A DNA stretch of 64,000 nucleotides from Ignavibacteria bacterium (GTDB taxonomy: Bacteria; Bacteroidota; Ignavibacteria; Ch128b). Of the stretch, positions 16,610 to 27,994 are shown in pieces. The stretch covers positions 62,001 through 126,000 of the forward strand of contig JABLYA010000007.1 of assembly GCA_013177855.1 (NCBI GenBank), given 5' to 3'. Position 1 is the stretch's first letter, and every line of letters starts with the position of its first letter. The notes beneath the pieces were generated by a model. That model saw only the letters and a program-made list of their open reading frames with translations. It was not told the origin of the DNA and ran no database searches. Made by a program: the position numbers and the translations under genes.

Positions 16610-19600
16610 TTACTTTACTAATGTAATTTTTTTAGTTAAATTACCATTAGCCGTTGTAACAAGAATAGTATAAATACCTGTCGTTAAGCTTTGTTTATCA
16701 ACTAAAATAGTAGAATAGTCTTCGCCTTCGTATTGTTTCGAAATAACACATCTGCCAATTTTATCAAATATTTGAACGTTTACTTTTCCTGAAATTGGAG
16801 AATTAAATAATAAAGAAATATAATTTTCAGAACTTCCAATTCTTAAAAAGTTTTCGTTTAGCGAATTACATTGAACGGCGATAATTTCCGATGTCGTTGT
16901 TTTTCCGTCAAAGTCAACTTGTTTTAATCGATAATAATTAATAGCCTGATTTTTAGCATTTTTATCAACAAAACGATACGATATTATTGTATTAGAATTT
17001 CCTGCACCATTTATTTTAGCAATTTCAGTAAATAAAACTGCATCATTACTTCTTTCCAAAATAAAATAATTATTGTTAAGTTCAGTAGCAGTTACCCAGT
17101 CAACGATAATATCAGAATTTTGACAACGAGCCGAAAAAGAAATTAAATTAACCGGTAAGGGTGTTGCTGAGCCTTTGTAAAAAATAAATTTACTAAAACC
17201 TATTACATCTGTAATTTCAAAATAACTATGCGAAACATCAGAAGTGGTGGAATATACACCATAATTATCCACCGGTGGAGTTGTTGGAGTGGGATATATG
17301 TATGGATTTTTAGCAATACTAATAGCTGTAATATCGTCAATCGTTCCAATATATTTATTATCATTATAAATTCTCAAATCGTACGTATATGTATTTATAT
17401 CTCCTCCAATAGGTTCAATTTCTAAAACAAAATTTGAGTATTGAGCACCAACAAGTGTTGAATATGGATTACCCAATCCATCGTTTAAGTCAGGATATTT
17501 CTGAGTGTACCAATAAACATTGAGCGAAGTGGGCAAGTTGCTCCCATGCCATGTAATTTGGCCAAAGTTTACACCTCCAAAATTAAAAGTTGTTGTAGAA
17601 CCATCAGAAATGGCTCCTGAAAGATTTGCTTCAATAGGTGTAGAGGTTAAGGTAATTTCGTCACAACCAATATCGGTTGTTCCATTAACAAACGATGTAC
17701 TTCTTGTATCTCCATCAATATCGTTATTTATTGTCAATTGACCTCCTTTACCATTTATAAACCAAGCTTCAGGATTGTTGCTATTAATATGCAAATCTCC
17801 ATTGGCGATATCAGCAAACAAATTATTAATATTAATCTGAGAATGATTAGTTGTTGCACTATTTTTAGCTACTAAACTAAAATTATCTCCGTTTGAAGTT
17901 GTTCTAAAAGAAGACATATTTAGTGAAGATAAATTCCACAATGCTACATTCTGAGTTGCTATATCAGGTGTTATGTAAAAATTATTATCTGATATATTTG
18001 ACCAATTAGTTTCCGGACTGGTTCCTTGATTTCCAATACAATAATGCACACCTGTTCCCCCATTACGAATATTTGCAAATATATTATTATATAGATTCAA
18101 TGAAACACTTTGTGTAGTAGAAAAATTATTGCCACGCAAAAGTGCAAATGAGCTTAAAGCCCCTCCGGAAGCTGTACCTGAAATAAGAATAGAATTAAAA
18201 TATATATTAGCAGTATATGCATTGGTAGAAGATTGTAGCCAAATGCCATTAAATTCAGTATTTGTATTAGCTCCATTGCCTAACGTTATCATATTGTTTC
18301 TAATTTCCGCAATGGAAGATGCTGCCGGTGTGTAAATGGATATTCCGCTAACAGTAGGAGGTGCCGTAGGAGTTGTTTTGGTTGAAGCATTTGTTAAATT
18401 CCAAATTTTATTTTGATTGATAATTGGATTGCTGAGATTTGTAACAGAGATTCCGGCTATATTGGTTTGAACGGATGTGTTGTTCGTTAATGAAAGATTA
18501 TATATTTGATTGTTTGTAACGTAGCAACCTCCTATAGATGCTCCGCTGACATATATACCTTGTAATGCCATTGCATCTATACTTGTTTTAGTGCTGACAC
18601 TGGAAATGTTGGCTATGATATTATTTGCAATATTTCCTGCCCCTGTTCCTGCCTGCCAAATTCCTATAAATGTATTTGCAGTATTTGATGCGGAACAAGT
18701 TATTCCTCCAATAATATTATTCCATATACTAACGCTCGATGTTGAACTGTTTTTTATTCCTGAGCTTATTGTATTTCCTGCAAGAGTTATATTTCCTGCA
18801 CTATTTGGATCCCCAATGTTATTTCCTGTAGTTGTTCCAATATTACACGATCCACTAATTACTTCGATTCCTATAAATGACGAACTTGCATTTGAAAGAG
18901 AAAAATTTTGAATTGTATTACCTTGAATTGAGCATGGAGTTCCAACACCTGAACTTAGAGAAATTCCTTTTATTGCAACAGCCCCGGAATTTGTCCATGC
19001 TGTACTTCCACAACCAACAGTGCTACCACCTATATAATTATTAAGTATCTGTTGATTTTGACCTGTAGCAATGCTAATTATGGTTTGAGCTGTGTTTCTA
19101 CTTGCAGTTTGATAAAAATTATTATTACTGATAGTCCAGTTATCACCATTCCCGGTTGAAGTAATAATTATACCACTTGATGTAAAATTAAACAAATTAC
19201 AGTTTGATATAGTATTTGACTTATTTAATTTTCCTGCTGTTCCACTGGAGTATATCAAATTTCTAGGAACAGAAGTAGCATCTGAACGATCTCTAATAGT
19301 ACAATTTTGAATGCCATTAAAACTGTTTCCCAAAGAAGTTAAAGCAGTTGATGTACTGAATAAAATTACCCCACTTGTAGATGTGGTGTTCCCCGATTCT
19401 ATAAGAATATTTTTTAATGTATCGTAAGTTGCTTCATTTATAAAAGTAAATACAGGATTAGAACTATTGGTATTTCTGAATAACAAATATTTTCCGCTTC
19501 CATTGTAACTACCATCAAACGTAACTTTGTCAGCTCCGTCTAACCGTATCATTCCATTTGAAACATTTCCTGAAATTGTTTTTGTAGTTCCATCAACTGG

Positions 19601-22600
19601 TTTAATAGTAATCGTATATCCACTTCCATTAATTTCTGCCCATGGTGTTAATGCAACTGCTCCATTTTCTGCCAGATCAGAGGTAATTAAAAGTGTAACA
19701 TTTCCTTTTAACCCTCTGGAAGCAACCGTTTTAAAGAATCCAAAATTGGTATTTTCTGTAAGTGATAAAAATGGTTGTCCGCTTCCGCAATAGTATGTAC
19801 CCGATAAAAATCCAGGGGCAGCGCTACAAAAATATCCTAAAGAAGTAACTGATGATGAGGTTAATGAATTCCCTGTTTGTGAAGCATGTATCGTTCCGTC
19901 ATAAAACCCATCGATTGTATTAGATTTAGCAATAATCATATTGGTCGTTGGGTTCGATTCATAAATAATTACGATACTATTATTCAATGTCCCGGAAATA
20001 ACCTGAGCATGCCAGTATCTGTTTGTATTTAATTCATAACCTGCAGGATTTATAATACTTCCTCCGCAATTATTGTCAAAAACCTCAGCTCTGATTAAAA
20101 CAGTTCCACTGGTTGAAGGATTTTTTAGTTCCAGATAGGTATAGGTTGATTTGCCAATAGGAAACTTGTAAGTATTTGTAACAGTTGTGATTTTTCTTTC
20201 AAAAGGTCCGTTGATATAACTTGTAGCTGAACCTCCGGATAAATCAGAAGCTGTGGTTGAAAGCATTGTTAATATATTGGTTGAAGTGGTATTAATAATA
20301 CCATTTGTTAACGTAAGCTTTAAGCAGGAGAATGGTGAATTAAGAGTTAAACCATTTGCATTGTTTATAGTAAATAATAAATTATTCGTTGCAGATAAAC
20401 TACCGGAACCAGAAATGATCTGAGGTATTAATCCAACCATGCTGATTGCAGAACTTGCAGTGGAAACATCTATCATGCCATTATTGGTAATATTTCCATT
20501 AATATTAAATGAAATACCATTTAATTTCCAAGTTCCGGCAATTAAATTCATATTATTTATTATAATTGGATTTGAGCCAGAAGATCGAGTAAATTTGACA
20601 AATCTATTTGTTCCTGCTGGGTTATTAATTTCAATGTTACCTAAAGGAAAGCCATAAGAAGTAGGAATGGTAATAATAAATCCATTAGTAGAACCATTTG
20701 AACTACTTAAACCATCTCCTAATCGAATTGTTCCACCTGTCATTATTTTATTTTGCTCACCTGAAGATGGTATATAAAAATCTGAAGAAGTAGTAAAATT
20801 TTTTGGATCAACAAATGTGATATAACCTCCCGTAAATATAGCATAAGAAGTTGTATTAAAATTTAAAACATTGCCAGAAGCAAGGTTATTTCCAGCTTGT
20901 GGATCTAAACGAAAATCACCGTCTGTTATAGTAAGATGCGCATTAGCAGAAAAATCGGCTCGTCCATAAAACAACAAGGTTCCGCTTGCACCATCAATCT
21001 GTAACACTCCATTGTCATTGACAGAAAGTACATTGTTCCCACTGCCATAAGCAAACATACCGGCAGTTATTCTTAATAAACCATCAATTGTTGCATTACC
21101 TGCTCCTGTAGTAGTTCCTGCTCCCACACATTGAATAACAGCATTTGGATGATTGAGCCAGATTCCATTTGTTAAACTACAAATGGTTTGGGTTCCAAAA
21201 TATGGAGAAATTGTAGATGCACTGGAAAGTTTGAAAGTGCCATTTATTATGTTTAACCTTCTATCTGAAGCAGTAGGAGTATCTATCGTTATGACTCTTT
21301 GAAAATCGATAACTTTTTCATTAGTGGTTCCCTTATTTACTGTAATTGAATAAAAATCGCAGTTAGGACCTGAGCCTGTTACAGTCCCATCTACAGAGCC
21401 TCTAAATTCAACATCGGCAAAAGCATTACCTCCACAATTCATATCAAAATTTCCGTCAACCTTTAGATTTCCTTGCGAATAATATCGTTGTCCAATTATT
21501 AATTTGCGAGTTCCACCTGAAGCACTAGTGTTCACATCGAACGTAGCACCAGACTTAACCCATATATCCCCATCACACGATAAGGTAGCATTAGTACTTC
21601 CCCCTATAAACTGAAGGTGTCCTGAATTCCCTTCACCAACTGTTAAGTTATTACAAACAGCTGTAGTTATATCAATAGTAACAGTTGCATTATCCCTTAT
21701 GATTACATCATCGTTTGGCCCAGGAAGCACACCTTCTTCCCATGTTGAAGTTTGACTCCAAAGACCACCGGTACTGGTAGAATGAATAATTCCTGCAGGG
21801 AGTGTGGAACATACACCTTCTAAAGCATCGCTTTGTGCTCCTTCGTTTACCGCATAAACTTTCCAAAAATAAGTTCTATCAGGTAAACCGTTGATTGGAC
21901 CAGAAGTAGTAGAATTTGCAGGTACAATTGAAACAAGTTCATAAGTTAACCCTCCATCATCACTTCTATATATATGATAATGAGTTTCATTTGTAGCGTT
22001 ATCAGTCCAATTTAGTGTTACACTGGTTTGACTAATACCTGTAAAATATAACCCAGTTGGAGCTGCCGGTGCTACTGGTGGAACAAAACGATATACTCTT
22101 CTAGCTCCGTCTGTTGTAGAAGATAATCCGGCAACTTCTCCAGTAGTCGTTATTTTACTTTGACAAATTAAATAAACTGGAAGTGTGGTTCCATATGAAT
22201 TATCAGAAAATGAAGTTGTTTTATAAAAAACGCCATTATTTGCATTGGAATTTCCGAAACCTATAGCTCCCAAATCACTATTATCCCTTCTTCTTTGCAT
22301 ATTCATATATCCATAAACATATTCAAAAATACCAGTTGTTTCATATAAACGTATTTGAAAAGTTAATTGTCCCAATACAGGCATAGTTGAAGGAAATGTT
22401 CCGTAACAATTGAGCCATTCAATAATACAAATTCTGTTAGGTGCCGTACCAATAACTTTATAATGAACTTTACCATTAGAACCTGTAGCCATATCGCAAG
22501 AAAATGGTACTAAACGTGGTTCATTTATATTTATTTCAGGTGTTCTGTTTATGGCAGATAGCGATGTGCCCAGACGTAATACGCCATCTTCTGTTACAAC

Positions 22601-22837
22601 AAATTGATCGTAAGGTTGCGACATGAAATAAAAGGTAAAACCAATAGGATTTGTATTTGAAAATATACCTGTATTTAACCCGTCTGTGTTGGGAGCTATT
22701 AGTTGCGTTGTTTCGATTGACATATCCGTTAAAGAGCCGTTTGATAAAGACGAAAAACTATAATTACTACTATTTTGTGCTTTTATTGTAGAAAAATAAA
22801 AAAGCACTAAACCAGTAATTATAAAAATAAGTTTCAT
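16610..22837 (-). CDS. giant T9SS-secreted protein with FN3 and parallel beta-helix regions
   Basis: I start at MKLIFIITGLVLFYFSTIKA, which gives a clean signal peptide ending at AQ; a start 8 codons upstream is possible. The 2075-residue product then has a lectin-like or nidogen-type region and an FN3 domain near residues 260-350 (APTGLYFTGISQTSVTLNWT). A very long Asn/Ser/Thr-rich parallel beta-helix follows (many NNI, G-N-T-I, I-x-N-N repeats). At the end is the C-terminal T9SS type A sorting region (V-N-V-Q-I-F-D, GIYTILVTTANGNLTKKITL). It is exported by the type IX system and displayed on the cell surface, probably as an adhesin. The higher-GC, host-like codon use contrasts with the phage genes on both sides. 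Confidence 0.85.
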   Translation of the reverse strand: MKLIFIITGLVLFYFSTIKAQNSSNYSFSSLSNGSLTDMSIETTQLIAPNTDGLNTGIFSNTNPIGFTFYFMSQPYDQFVVTEDGVLRLGTSLSAINRTPEININEPRLVPFSCDMATGSNGKVHYKVIGTAPNRICIIEWLNCYGTFPSTMPVLGQLTFQIRLYETTGIFEYVYGYMNMQRRRDNSDLGAIGFGNSNANNGVFYKTTSFSDNSYGTTLPVYLICQSKITTTGEVAGLSSTTDGARRVYRFVPPVAPAAPTGLYFTGISQTSVTLNWTDNATNETHYHIYRSDDGGLTYELVSIVPANSTTSGPINGLPDRTYFWKVYAVNEGAQSDALEGVCSTLPAGIIHSTSTGGLWSQTSTWEEGVLPGPNDDVIIRDNATVTIDITTAVCNNLTVGEGNSGHLQFIGGSTNATLSCDGDIWVKSGATFDVNTSASGGTRKLIIGQRYYSQGNLKVDGNFDMNCGGNAFADVEFRGSVDGTVTGSGPNCDFYSITVNKGTTNEKVIDFQRVITIDTPTASDRRLNIINGTFKLSSASTISPYFGTQTICSLTNGIWLNHPNAVIQCVGAGTTTGAGNATIDGLLRITAGMFAYGSGNNVLSVNDNGVLQIDGASGTLLFYGRADFSANAHLTITDGDFRLDPQAGNNLASGNVLNFNTTSYAIFTGGYITFVDPKNFTTSSDFYIPSSGEQNKIMTGGTIRLGDGLSSSNGSTNGFIITIPTSYGFPLGNIEINNPAGTNRFVKFTRSSGSNPIIINNMNLIAGTWKLNGISFNINGNITNNGMIDVSTASSAISMVGLIPQIISGSGSLSATNNLLFTINNANGLTLNSPFSCLKLTLTNGIINTTSTNILTMLSTTASDLSGGSATSYINGPFERKITTVTNTYKFPIGKSTYTYLELKNPSTSGTVLIRAEVFDNNCGGSIINPAGYELNTNRYWHAQVISGTLNNSIVIIYESNPTTNMIIAKSNTIDGFYDGTIHASQTGNSLTSSSVTSLGYFCSAAPGFLSGTYYCGSGQPFLSLTENTNFGFFKTVASRGLKGNVTLLITSDLAENGAVALTPWAEINGSGYTITIKPVDGTTKTISGNVSNGMIRLDGADKVTFDGSYNGSGKYLLFRNTNSSNPVFTFINEATYDTLKNILIESGNTTSTSGVILFSTSTALTSLGNSFNGIQNCTIRDRSDATSVPRNLIYSSGTAGKLNKSNTISNCNLFNFTSSGIIITSTGNGDNWTISNNNFYQTASRNTAQTIISIATGQNQQILNNYIGGSTVGCGSTAWTNSGAVAIKGISLSSGVGTPCSIQGNTIQNFSLSNASSSFIGIEVISGSCNIGTTTGNNIGDPNSAGNITLAGNTISSGIKNSSTSSVSIWNNIIGGITCSASNTANTFIGIWQAGTGAGNIANNIIANISSVSTKTSIDAMALQGIYVSGASIGGCYVTNNQIYNLSLTNNTSVQTNIAGISVTNLSNPIINQNKIWNLTNASTKTTPTAPPTVSGISIYTPAASSIAEIRNNMITLGNGANTNTEFNGIWLQSSTNAYTANIYFNSILISGTASGGALSSFALLRGNNFSTTQSVSLNLYNNIFANIRNGGTGVHYCIGNQGTSPETNWSNISDNNFYITPDIATQNVALWNLSSLNMSSFRTTSNGDNFSLVAKNSATTNHSQININNLFADIANGDLHINSNNPEAWFINGKGGQLTINNDIDGDTRSTSFVNGTTDIGCDEITLTSTPIEANLSGAISDGSTTTFNFGGVNFGQITWHGSNLPTSLNVYWYTQKYPDLNDGLGNPYSTLVGAQYSNFVLEIEPIGGDINTYTYDLRIYNDNKYIGTIDDITAISIAKNPYIYPTPTTPPVDNYGVYSTTSDVSHSYFEITDVIGFSKFIFYKGSATPLPVNLISFSARCQNSDIIVDWVTATELNNNYFILERSNDAVLFTEIAKINGAGNSNTIISYRFVDKNAKNQAINYYRLKQVDFDGKTTTSEIIAVQCNSLNENFLRIGSSENYISLLFNSPISGKVNVQIFDKIGRCVISKQYEGEDYSTILVDKQSLTTGIYTILVTTANGNLTKKITLVK

Positions 22838-22946
22838 ATATAACGTATTTTTATTTATCATTTTTACGTAATAATTTGTTAATGGTTTAAAAAGTTACCT
22901 ATTTCACTATAAATAACAACTAAATAGTTTTAATCAAAATTGTTTT

Positions 22947-25900
22947 TTAACGAATAATACTAACTGCACCAACTTCTTCATGCGATTTATCAAAACTATC
23001 TCTAAACACTGCTCTCCATGTATAAGTACCGATTGGAACAATTTCGTGGTTTTTAGCACGACCATCCCATTTTTCACTACGTTCATATATCTTGCTATAT
23101 TGTTTGGTGCTCCATATTATTTCGCCCCAACGATCATATACTTCAAGATAAAAACCATCTTCTTTTATACCATGAGCAACTATATAAAAAAAGTCGTTAT
23201 TACGGTCACCATCTGGACTAAAAGCTGTTGGTGCATAAAACGTATATTGCTCTAAAATCTTAATAATCGCTTTTGTTGTATCGGTACAACCTTTGTTGCT
23301 AATGGACACCAATTGTGTTTCGTAATTACCTTTGCCAGGATAACGATGTTCTGGATTGACTACACTCGACGAATCACCATCGCCAAACATCCATTGATAC
23401 CACGATGCACCGGTTGACATATTGGTAAAATTAAAAACAGGTTTAATTTCGGTTACTACCTCTGGGCTCCACACATAAGCAGCATTAGGCTTTGGCCATA
23501 CCGTTATCATATCATTATATACCACCATTGTTTTACATCCATGATTTGAAGTTACAGTAATAGTTACATCAAAGGTTCCTGGTGTGTTATATGTATGAAT
23601 AGGATTTTTCGACAACGACAAATTTGATTGGTCGCCAAAATTCCAAAGATAGGTTTGACCACTGTCTGGATTTACTTCAATAAAATGAACCATTAAAGGA
23701 ACACAACCTTGCAATGTGTCGGCTAAAATACTGGCCGGAGGTAACGGCCATACATGAATAAACACATTCGAAGTATCCCACGAACCGCAAGCATCTTCTA
23801 TGCGTACACTGTACCATCCACTTTGATTTGGATATACGTAAATAGGAGGAGTTACAATATCTCCGTCTTGGTTGTAAATAATATACGGAGGTCCTACACC
23901 ACCCCAAATAACCGGAGTGAGCATTACTGGATCGCCTGGACATACATGGTCGGTATTGACTAATAAATTAACATGCAGCGGATGAGCTACATATACTGTT
24001 GTGCTTAATAAATTGCTGCTGCAACTATTTGCATCTACTACCGAAGCAGTATAGGTTGTCGTTACTTCTGGATAAACGGCAATGGAAGGGTTGGACGATT
24101 GACCGTTCCAGAAATATTGATACGATGGCGTACCACCGGTAGCAGTAATACTTAAGTATGCGGGTTGACCTATACAAATGTATTGTGTCGGAGTAACAGA
24201 AGCAACAAGCTGGGTAGGTTGATTTACAGTAATACCATCGGTCTTGGTACATCCGCTGGCATCGGTAACCGTAACAGTATAAATGCCGGACGGTATATTT
24301 AATAAATCTTCGGTTGGAGCACCGTTGTTCCATTGATAACTATAAGGTAAACGACCACCTGTTACGGTTAAATCTACTGTTCCGTTAGCATCGCTATGGC
24401 ATAATATATCGGTTTTAGTAAGCGAAGTGCTCAATGGTGTTGGATTGTAAATTTGAACTATAGTTGGTGGTGATGCACATCCATTTGTCGATACAATTAA
24501 GCTAATGTTATGAATACCATTGCTGTTCCAGTTTACAATATGTGGTCCGACTCCAGTTCCGGGTATGGCATTCCCACCATCCCACGACCACGTGTAAACG
24601 GAATTTCCTTCGGCAAAACCGGTGAAAGTTATCATGGAATTGTTGCCGGCACAAGGAATGGTATCGGCTGTAAATTCACTCGTTGGATATCGTGTTAAGT
24701 TAATTAAAACAGTATCGGCATCTATGCAACCCTGATTGTTTTCAGTCCAAATAAGGATATATTGACCGGTTTGGTTAACGGTTAAAGTAGCATTGGGATT
24801 ATTAACAGGATTAATGATTACATTTTGTGGCGATGACCATATTCCTTGTCCAATAGATGGGGTTGCCGATAAGTTATATGTCAAACCGCATTGAATAACA
24901 TCTGCACCAGCATTAGCATTTGGTATTGGAATCACAGTAACTTGATATGTAGCAGTATTTGTACAACCATTAGCATCGGTACCAGTAACCTGATAAGTAG
25001 TTGTTGCTAATGGCGAAACATTAACACTTGCTAAGTTATTTCCTATATCCCAAACATAACTTGTAGCTCCACCGGCTGTGAGCATTGTACTTTGTCCCTG
25101 GCATATACTATTGTTTCCTGAAATAGAAATGGTGGGAGGAGTATAAACAACTACGGAAACAGTAGCAGTAGCAGTACATCCTGTAGCATCCGTTCCGGTA
25201 ACATGGTAAGCGGTAGTATTTGCAGGACTTACCATTTGCGGATTGCCATTTCCTAATCCATTATCCCATGCATAAGTAACAGCTCCGTTGGCTGTAAGAG
25301 TAGAACTTGCTCCCGGACATATAGAACCGGGCGATGCTGAAGCGGTAATGGTAAACTGAGGAGGTTGAGTAATGGTAACAGATGCGGTTATCGAACAGTT
25401 ATTAGCGTCTTTAATGGTTACAGTATAAGAATTTGCAGCTAAATTAGTAGCAGTAGAACTCGTTTGTGCATTACTCCATTGGTATGTATAAGTTCCAGTA
25501 CCACCGCTAACATTAACCGTTGCAGAACCATCATTAAAACCATAACAAGAAACATTTGTCTGATTTGTAGATAACTGCATTTGGGGTGGTTGAGTAATGG
25601 TAACAGAAGCTGTATTATTACATCCACCAGGTTCAGTTACCGAAACAGTATAAGTGCCTGGTGGTAAATTATTTGCTGTAGCTGTAGTTTGAGGTGGTGT
25701 CGTACTCCACGTATAGCTATAGCTACCGCTTCCTGAGGCAGTTACAGTAGCTGAGCCATTTTGACCATAACATAAAGGATTTGTGGAGGAAACACTGATA
25801 CTAAGACCAGAAACAGTAACATGGTGAGATATTGAATTTTGACAACCACCTGCAGTAATAGTTAAGGTAACATTATAATCTCCGGCCGTTGTGTAAGTAT

Positions 25901-27176
25901 GTATCGGATTTTGCAAAGTAGAACTTTGTCCATCTCCGAAATCCCATGACCATCCCGAAATTGTAGTTCCGGTTACAGAAGATAAATCTGAAAAATTAAC
26001 CGTAAGACAGTTGGTAGTTGTATTAAATTCCGGATTAAGTTGTACTACTTCTATTGGAAAAAGATAATAAAAACCACAAAGACCAATTGAAGTTGGTGAT
26101 TGAATATAAACACTAACATTTGAGCCATCGTAGTTTTGTGGATTAATTGTAATAGATGGAGTTGTTTCACCGGTTGACCACTGAAAATTCATACCAGGGT
26201 CAATATCAGGAACTGTAAGAGTAGCAGAAGTAACATTATTGCAATAAACATTTGGTGTAGATGTAAATGAAGAAGGACAAATAAAATCAATGTATCCGTA
26301 ACCAAAATGACCTCCTTGAGCACAATCAGCACTTGTAACTATAAGAGTAATAGTTTGGCCTATATATGGACCTAAATTTAAACCAACGGTTGTCCATGAT
26401 TTACATTTAACACTTGAATTTGAAGGGCTATCAAAAAAACCAGGTATTGAACCACCTGATACATATTGTTGATAACTACAAGGAATAATTTGTCCATTAC
26501 CATCATAAATTTTTAATTCAAAATATGGTTGTTCTACCCAAGTATGACCAGGATCTTCAAGAATTACGGCATATTTATATATGAAATTTGTATCTTGTGG
26601 ATTGACAAAAAAAGTATATATTAATTGTTCGGCTTCATAGTTATAATCATTATTGCCAAGTTTAACCGAAAATGATCCACCATTTGGAGCTAACATTGGA
26701 AAGTTACCGTATGGATCATTGCCACTTGCAGCGTTTGTTATGACGTGGCGATTTGCAACAGGTGCAGTTCCAGCCCATGCCGTTTCTGGAGAAGGTGAAG
26801 CATCACCGGCTGGATAATTATAATTTGTAGCTGTTTGACATGTCCAATTTGAAAAATTACCATTTTCAAAATCTAGATTGGAACACCCACTTGCTTTAGT
26901 ACCTTTTAAATAGATATTTTCAGTAACTTTGTTACGGCTTCGCTGTATATATTCTTTCAGCCATTTATCTGCTAATGTATCATTTCTATATCGTTGAATA
27001 ATAATAGCTTCACCTGCATTATCATCTCGTAGAAATGTCTGAACTACTTTAATTGTTGTATCGTTTACAGATTTTACTTTATGATTATGTGTACATTTTT
27101 TCTGATTATGATGATCATGTTGTGCAAATAACAAACTGTTAATCAACATAAAAAATAAAAATAATATTGTTTTCAT
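22947..27176 (-). CDS. giant gliding-motility-associated T9SS type B protein with PKD and SprB repeats
   Basis: The signal peptide is MKTILFLFFMLINSLLFAQ. A His-rich start (HDHHNQKKCTHNH) precedes an N-terminal jelly-roll-like region. PKD domains follow (SGWSWDFGDGQSSTLQNPIH; YLWNFGDQSNLS; YQWMFGDGDSSSVVNPEHRY) among repeated SprB-type units (NDGSATVNVSGGTGTYTYQW). The C-terminus YAPTAFSPDGDRNNDFFYIV with VYDRWGEIIW and WDGRAKNHEIVPIGTYTWRA is the CHU_C gliding-associated domain that directs type IX secretion (type B signal). At 1409 residues it is a typical Bacteroidetes surface adhesin. It is arranged in tandem with the previous protein on the same strand (about 110 bases apart). It is chromosomal in character. 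Confidence 0.9.
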   Translation of the reverse strand: MKTILFLFFMLINSLLFAQHDHHNQKKCTHNHKVKSVNDTTIKVVQTFLRDDNAGEAIIIQRYRNDTLADKWLKEYIQRSRNKVTENIYLKGTKASGCSNLDFENGNFSNWTCQTATNYNYPAGDASPSPETAWAGTAPVANRHVITNAASGNDPYGNFPMLAPNGGSFSVKLGNNDYNYEAEQLIYTFFVNPQDTNFIYKYAVILEDPGHTWVEQPYFELKIYDGNGQIIPCSYQQYVSGGSIPGFFDSPSNSSVKCKSWTTVGLNLGPYIGQTITLIVTSADCAQGGHFGYGYIDFICPSSFTSTPNVYCNNVTSATLTVPDIDPGMNFQWSTGETTPSITINPQNYDGSNVSVYIQSPTSIGLCGFYYLFPIEVVQLNPEFNTTTNCLTVNFSDLSSVTGTTISGWSWDFGDGQSSTLQNPIHTYTTAGDYNVTLTITAGGCQNSISHHVTVSGLSISVSSTNPLCYGQNGSATVTASGSGSYSYTWSTTPPQTTATANNLPPGTYTVSVTEPGGCNNTASVTITQPPQMQLSTNQTNVSCYGFNDGSATVNVSGGTGTYTYQWSNAQTSSTATNLAANSYTVTIKDANNCSITASVTITQPPQFTITASASPGSICPGASSTLTANGAVTYAWDNGLGNGNPQMVSPANTTAYHVTGTDATGCTATATVSVVVYTPPTISISGNNSICQGQSTMLTAGGATSYVWDIGNNLASVNVSPLATTTYQVTGTDANGCTNTATYQVTVIPIPNANAGADVIQCGLTYNLSATPSIGQGIWSSPQNVIINPVNNPNATLTVNQTGQYILIWTENNQGCIDADTVLINLTRYPTSEFTADTIPCAGNNSMITFTGFAEGNSVYTWSWDGGNAIPGTGVGPHIVNWNSNGIHNISLIVSTNGCASPPTIVQIYNPTPLSTSLTKTDILCHSDANGTVDLTVTGGRLPYSYQWNNGAPTEDLLNIPSGIYTVTVTDASGCTKTDGITVNQPTQLVASVTPTQYICIGQPAYLSITATGGTPSYQYFWNGQSSNPSIAVYPEVTTTYTASVVDANSCSSNLLSTTVYVAHPLHVNLLVNTDHVCPGDPVMLTPVIWGGVGPPYIIYNQDGDIVTPPIYVYPNQSGWYSVRIEDACGSWDTSNVFIHVWPLPPASILADTLQGCVPLMVHFIEVNPDSGQTYLWNFGDQSNLSLSKNPIHTYNTPGTFDVTITVTSNHGCKTMVVYNDMITVWPKPNAAYVWSPEVVTEIKPVFNFTNMSTGASWYQWMFGDGDSSSVVNPEHRYPGKGNYETQLVSISNKGCTDTTKAIIKILEQYTFYAPTAFSPDGDRNNDFFYIVAHGIKEDGFYLEVYDRWGEIIWSTKQYSKIYERSEKWDGRAKNHEIVPIGTYTWRAVFRDSFDKSHEEVGAVSIIR

Positions 27177-27344
27177 AACTTTTTTCTTTATTGATGTAAT
27201 AAAAATTTTTTGGTTGCCTAAATTTAGATGTTTATTTTTAAAATTTAAACAAAATTCGTAAATTCTTTGTGGTCATAAAAACTTAGATTATTTTTTGTTA
27301 ATAATCCAATTAATTCAAATCATATCCTAAACAAACATGAAACA

Positions 27345-27560
27345 TTATTGGTTGTTTAATATTTTAAATAATGTTACAATTATACTTATTACAAAAATAA
27401 TGACTATAACAGCACCTATTAATGCAAAACCAGCCCATAAAGGACAAGTAACCCACCACCAACTCCAATCAATTGTATTTGTTAATTTTAACACTAAAAA
27501 TATAAAGAATAGTAACATTGAGGTACTAATTCCACTTTTTGTTGCACCGTTTTTACTCAT
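27345..27560 (-). CDS. Fragile-X-F-type small membrane protein
   Basis: This 71-residue protein has two membrane spans around the highly characteristic segment NTIDWSWWWVTCPLWAGFAL. The D-W-S-W-W-W-V-x-x-P-L-W motif marks the small family annotated as transmembrane Fragile-X-F protein, frequent in phages. The N-terminus is short and polar (MSKNGATKSG). Function unknown. It is the first phage-like gene right of the host T9SS block. Confidence 0.75.
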   Translation of the reverse strand: MSKNGATKSGISTSMLLFFIFLVLKLTNTIDWSWWWVTCPLWAGFALIGAVIVIIFVISIIVTLFKILNNQ

Positions 27561-27960
27561 TTTTTATCCTTACGATTAAATTTTGAAAAAAAATTAATTA
27601 ATTTTTATATAACATTTTTCCTAATAAGTTTTAATAATTAAAATACTTTATGAGGTATAATTTCTATTAAATATAAATAACTAGATGCAAACCCTTTAAT
27701 TTTGTAATTTTTTTTATTAAAATTAGTTTCAAAAAAACCATATTTCGTAATTACAATAAAAATATTTTTTTTTAATCCTGACAAAAAAAATCAATACAAA
27801 AATAATATTAGCTATAACGGTTATTTCTTAAATTGAAATATAAAACTTAAAGATAATAAAGTTTATTTGTTGTTATGTATAGGTTTGGTTAATTAAGGTT
27901 TAATCGAAGAAGTGAACAAAAATTTTTAAAGAAAAATAAGGACAGGAATTTTAATTTTTT
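27561..27960. other. 400-base AT-rich stretch without a gene
   Basis: I see no coding frame, RNA or convincing hairpin here. Long A and T tracts dominate. It lies between the Fragile-X-F gene and the next phage promoter-like element and could contain a host-phage junction. Confidence 0.4.
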
Positions 27961-27963
27961 ATA

Positions 27964-27975
27964 TTTATATATAAA
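27964..27975 (+). promoter_or_regulatory. late-type promoter-like element
   Basis: TTTATATATAAA, 20 bases before a capsid-targeting-type small gene, fits the window's late motif. Confidence 0.4.
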
Positions 27976-27994
27976 GAAAAAACAAATATAAGAT

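Noticed and set aside
16701-20657. Plus-strand ORFs of 60-106 residues inside the giant minus-strand genes
   Set aside because: They are shadows of repetitive, stop-poor coding sequence and read as Ile/Pro/Val-rich antisense translation.
16610-27176. The two giant proteins as phage tail fibres
   Set aside because: They have signal peptides plus type IX secretion sorting domains and host-like composition, features of exported cell-surface proteins, not tail fibres.
27177-27340. Promoter for the 27176 gene
   Set aside because: A GAATTTTG-like sequence on the minus strand only partly fits TAnnTTTG and its spacing is poor, so I did not list it.
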